From Flavobacterium sp. TAB 87 (lineage in GTDB: Bacteria; Bacteroidota; Bacteroidia; Flavobacteriales; Flavobacteriaceae): 64,000 bases of DNA. The notes below the pieces were generated by a model, which searched no databases, was not told the origin of the DNA, and was given only the letters and a program-made list of their open reading frames with translations. Location: contig NZ_LLWK01000038.1 in NCBI RefSeq assembly GCF_001529295.1, positions 434,001 to 498,000 of the forward strand, read 5' to 3'. Positions 63,970-64,000 of the stretch are shown in pieces. The translations under genes were made by a program, and so were the position numbers. Positions within the stretch are counted from its first letter, which is position 1, and each line of letters starts with the position of its first letter.

Positions 63970-64000
63970 ATGCAGGAAGAAATTAAAATTGATGATGATT
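63970..64000 (+). CDS. possible start of a rightward gene, cut by the window edge
   Basis: An ATG at 63970 opens MQEEIKIDDD and runs off the window end. Only ten codons are visible, so no product can be named. The coding-like start after a purine-rich leader and the lack of other genes on this side make it plausible. Confidence 0.35.
   Translation, partial: MQEEIKIDDD

Noticed and set aside
1..64000. tRNA, rRNA, riboswitches and prophage or plasmid features
   Set aside because: Reading the intergenic stretches showed no cloverleaf-like or known aptamer cores and no integrase, phage or replication genes.

Overview
The window reads as the chromosome of a Bacteroidota bacterium of the family Flavobacteriaceae, closest in style to Flavobacterium. 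The reasons are the low G+C content, promoters of the Bacteroidota type (TTG, about 19 bases, TAnnTTTG), weak ribosome binding sites, type IX secretion (T9SS) sorting domains, PorP/SprF barrels, and a gene order sprC-sprD-sprB-sprF like that of the gliding-motility locus of F. johnsoniae. No phage, CRISPR array, rRNA or tRNA was seen.

Region 1 (1-26.4 kb): holB on the minus strand, then a rightward transcription unit of about 25 kb that starts at a good promoter (1539-1568) and ends at a strong terminator (26338-26369). It holds two unrecognised secreted proteins, SprC (T9SS type B sorting domain), SprD (PorP-like barrel fused to a very long Ala/Lys/Asp-rich rod and a SPOR-like end), the 5371-residue adhesin SprB, and SprF, the outer-membrane partner for SprB export. 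Most junctions carry a stem-loop.

Region 2 (26.4-45 kb): pgk, a LysM lytic transglycosylase, a DUF4837 lipoprotein and two GNAT acetyltransferases; leftward bleomycin-hydrolase-like peptidase, ssb and an SLC13 permease; a rightward run of GNAT/nitrilase fusion, zinc-finger-like protein, M28 peptidase and SDR protein; a leftward M13 peptidase and a rightward alginate-export-type porin. The 439-base gap at 44997-45435 holds two stem-loop elements that look like dispersed intergenic repeats.

Region 3 (45-52.2 kb): SCO protein, feoA-feoB with a 38-residue FeoB-associated protein, a DUF1275 membrane protein, a possible 25-codon gene or small RNA with its own terminator, a GNAT protein and class I fumarase.

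Region 4 (52.2-64 kb): leftward cytochrome c lipoprotein and a heme biosynthesis cluster in the order hemA, hemC, trkH, trkA, hemD, hemE, orf127, hemF, hemB. It encodes the C5 pathway from glutamyl-tRNA to protoporphyrinogen IX apart from hemL, with a K+ uptake pair embedded in it. Just upstream is a two-gene unit encoding an HMA-fold-like membrane protein and an exported truncated-globin-like lipoprotein. The most notable items are the SprD architecture, the exported globin beside the heme operon, trkHA inside the hem operon, and a terminator hairpin that holds the start codon of the next gene.
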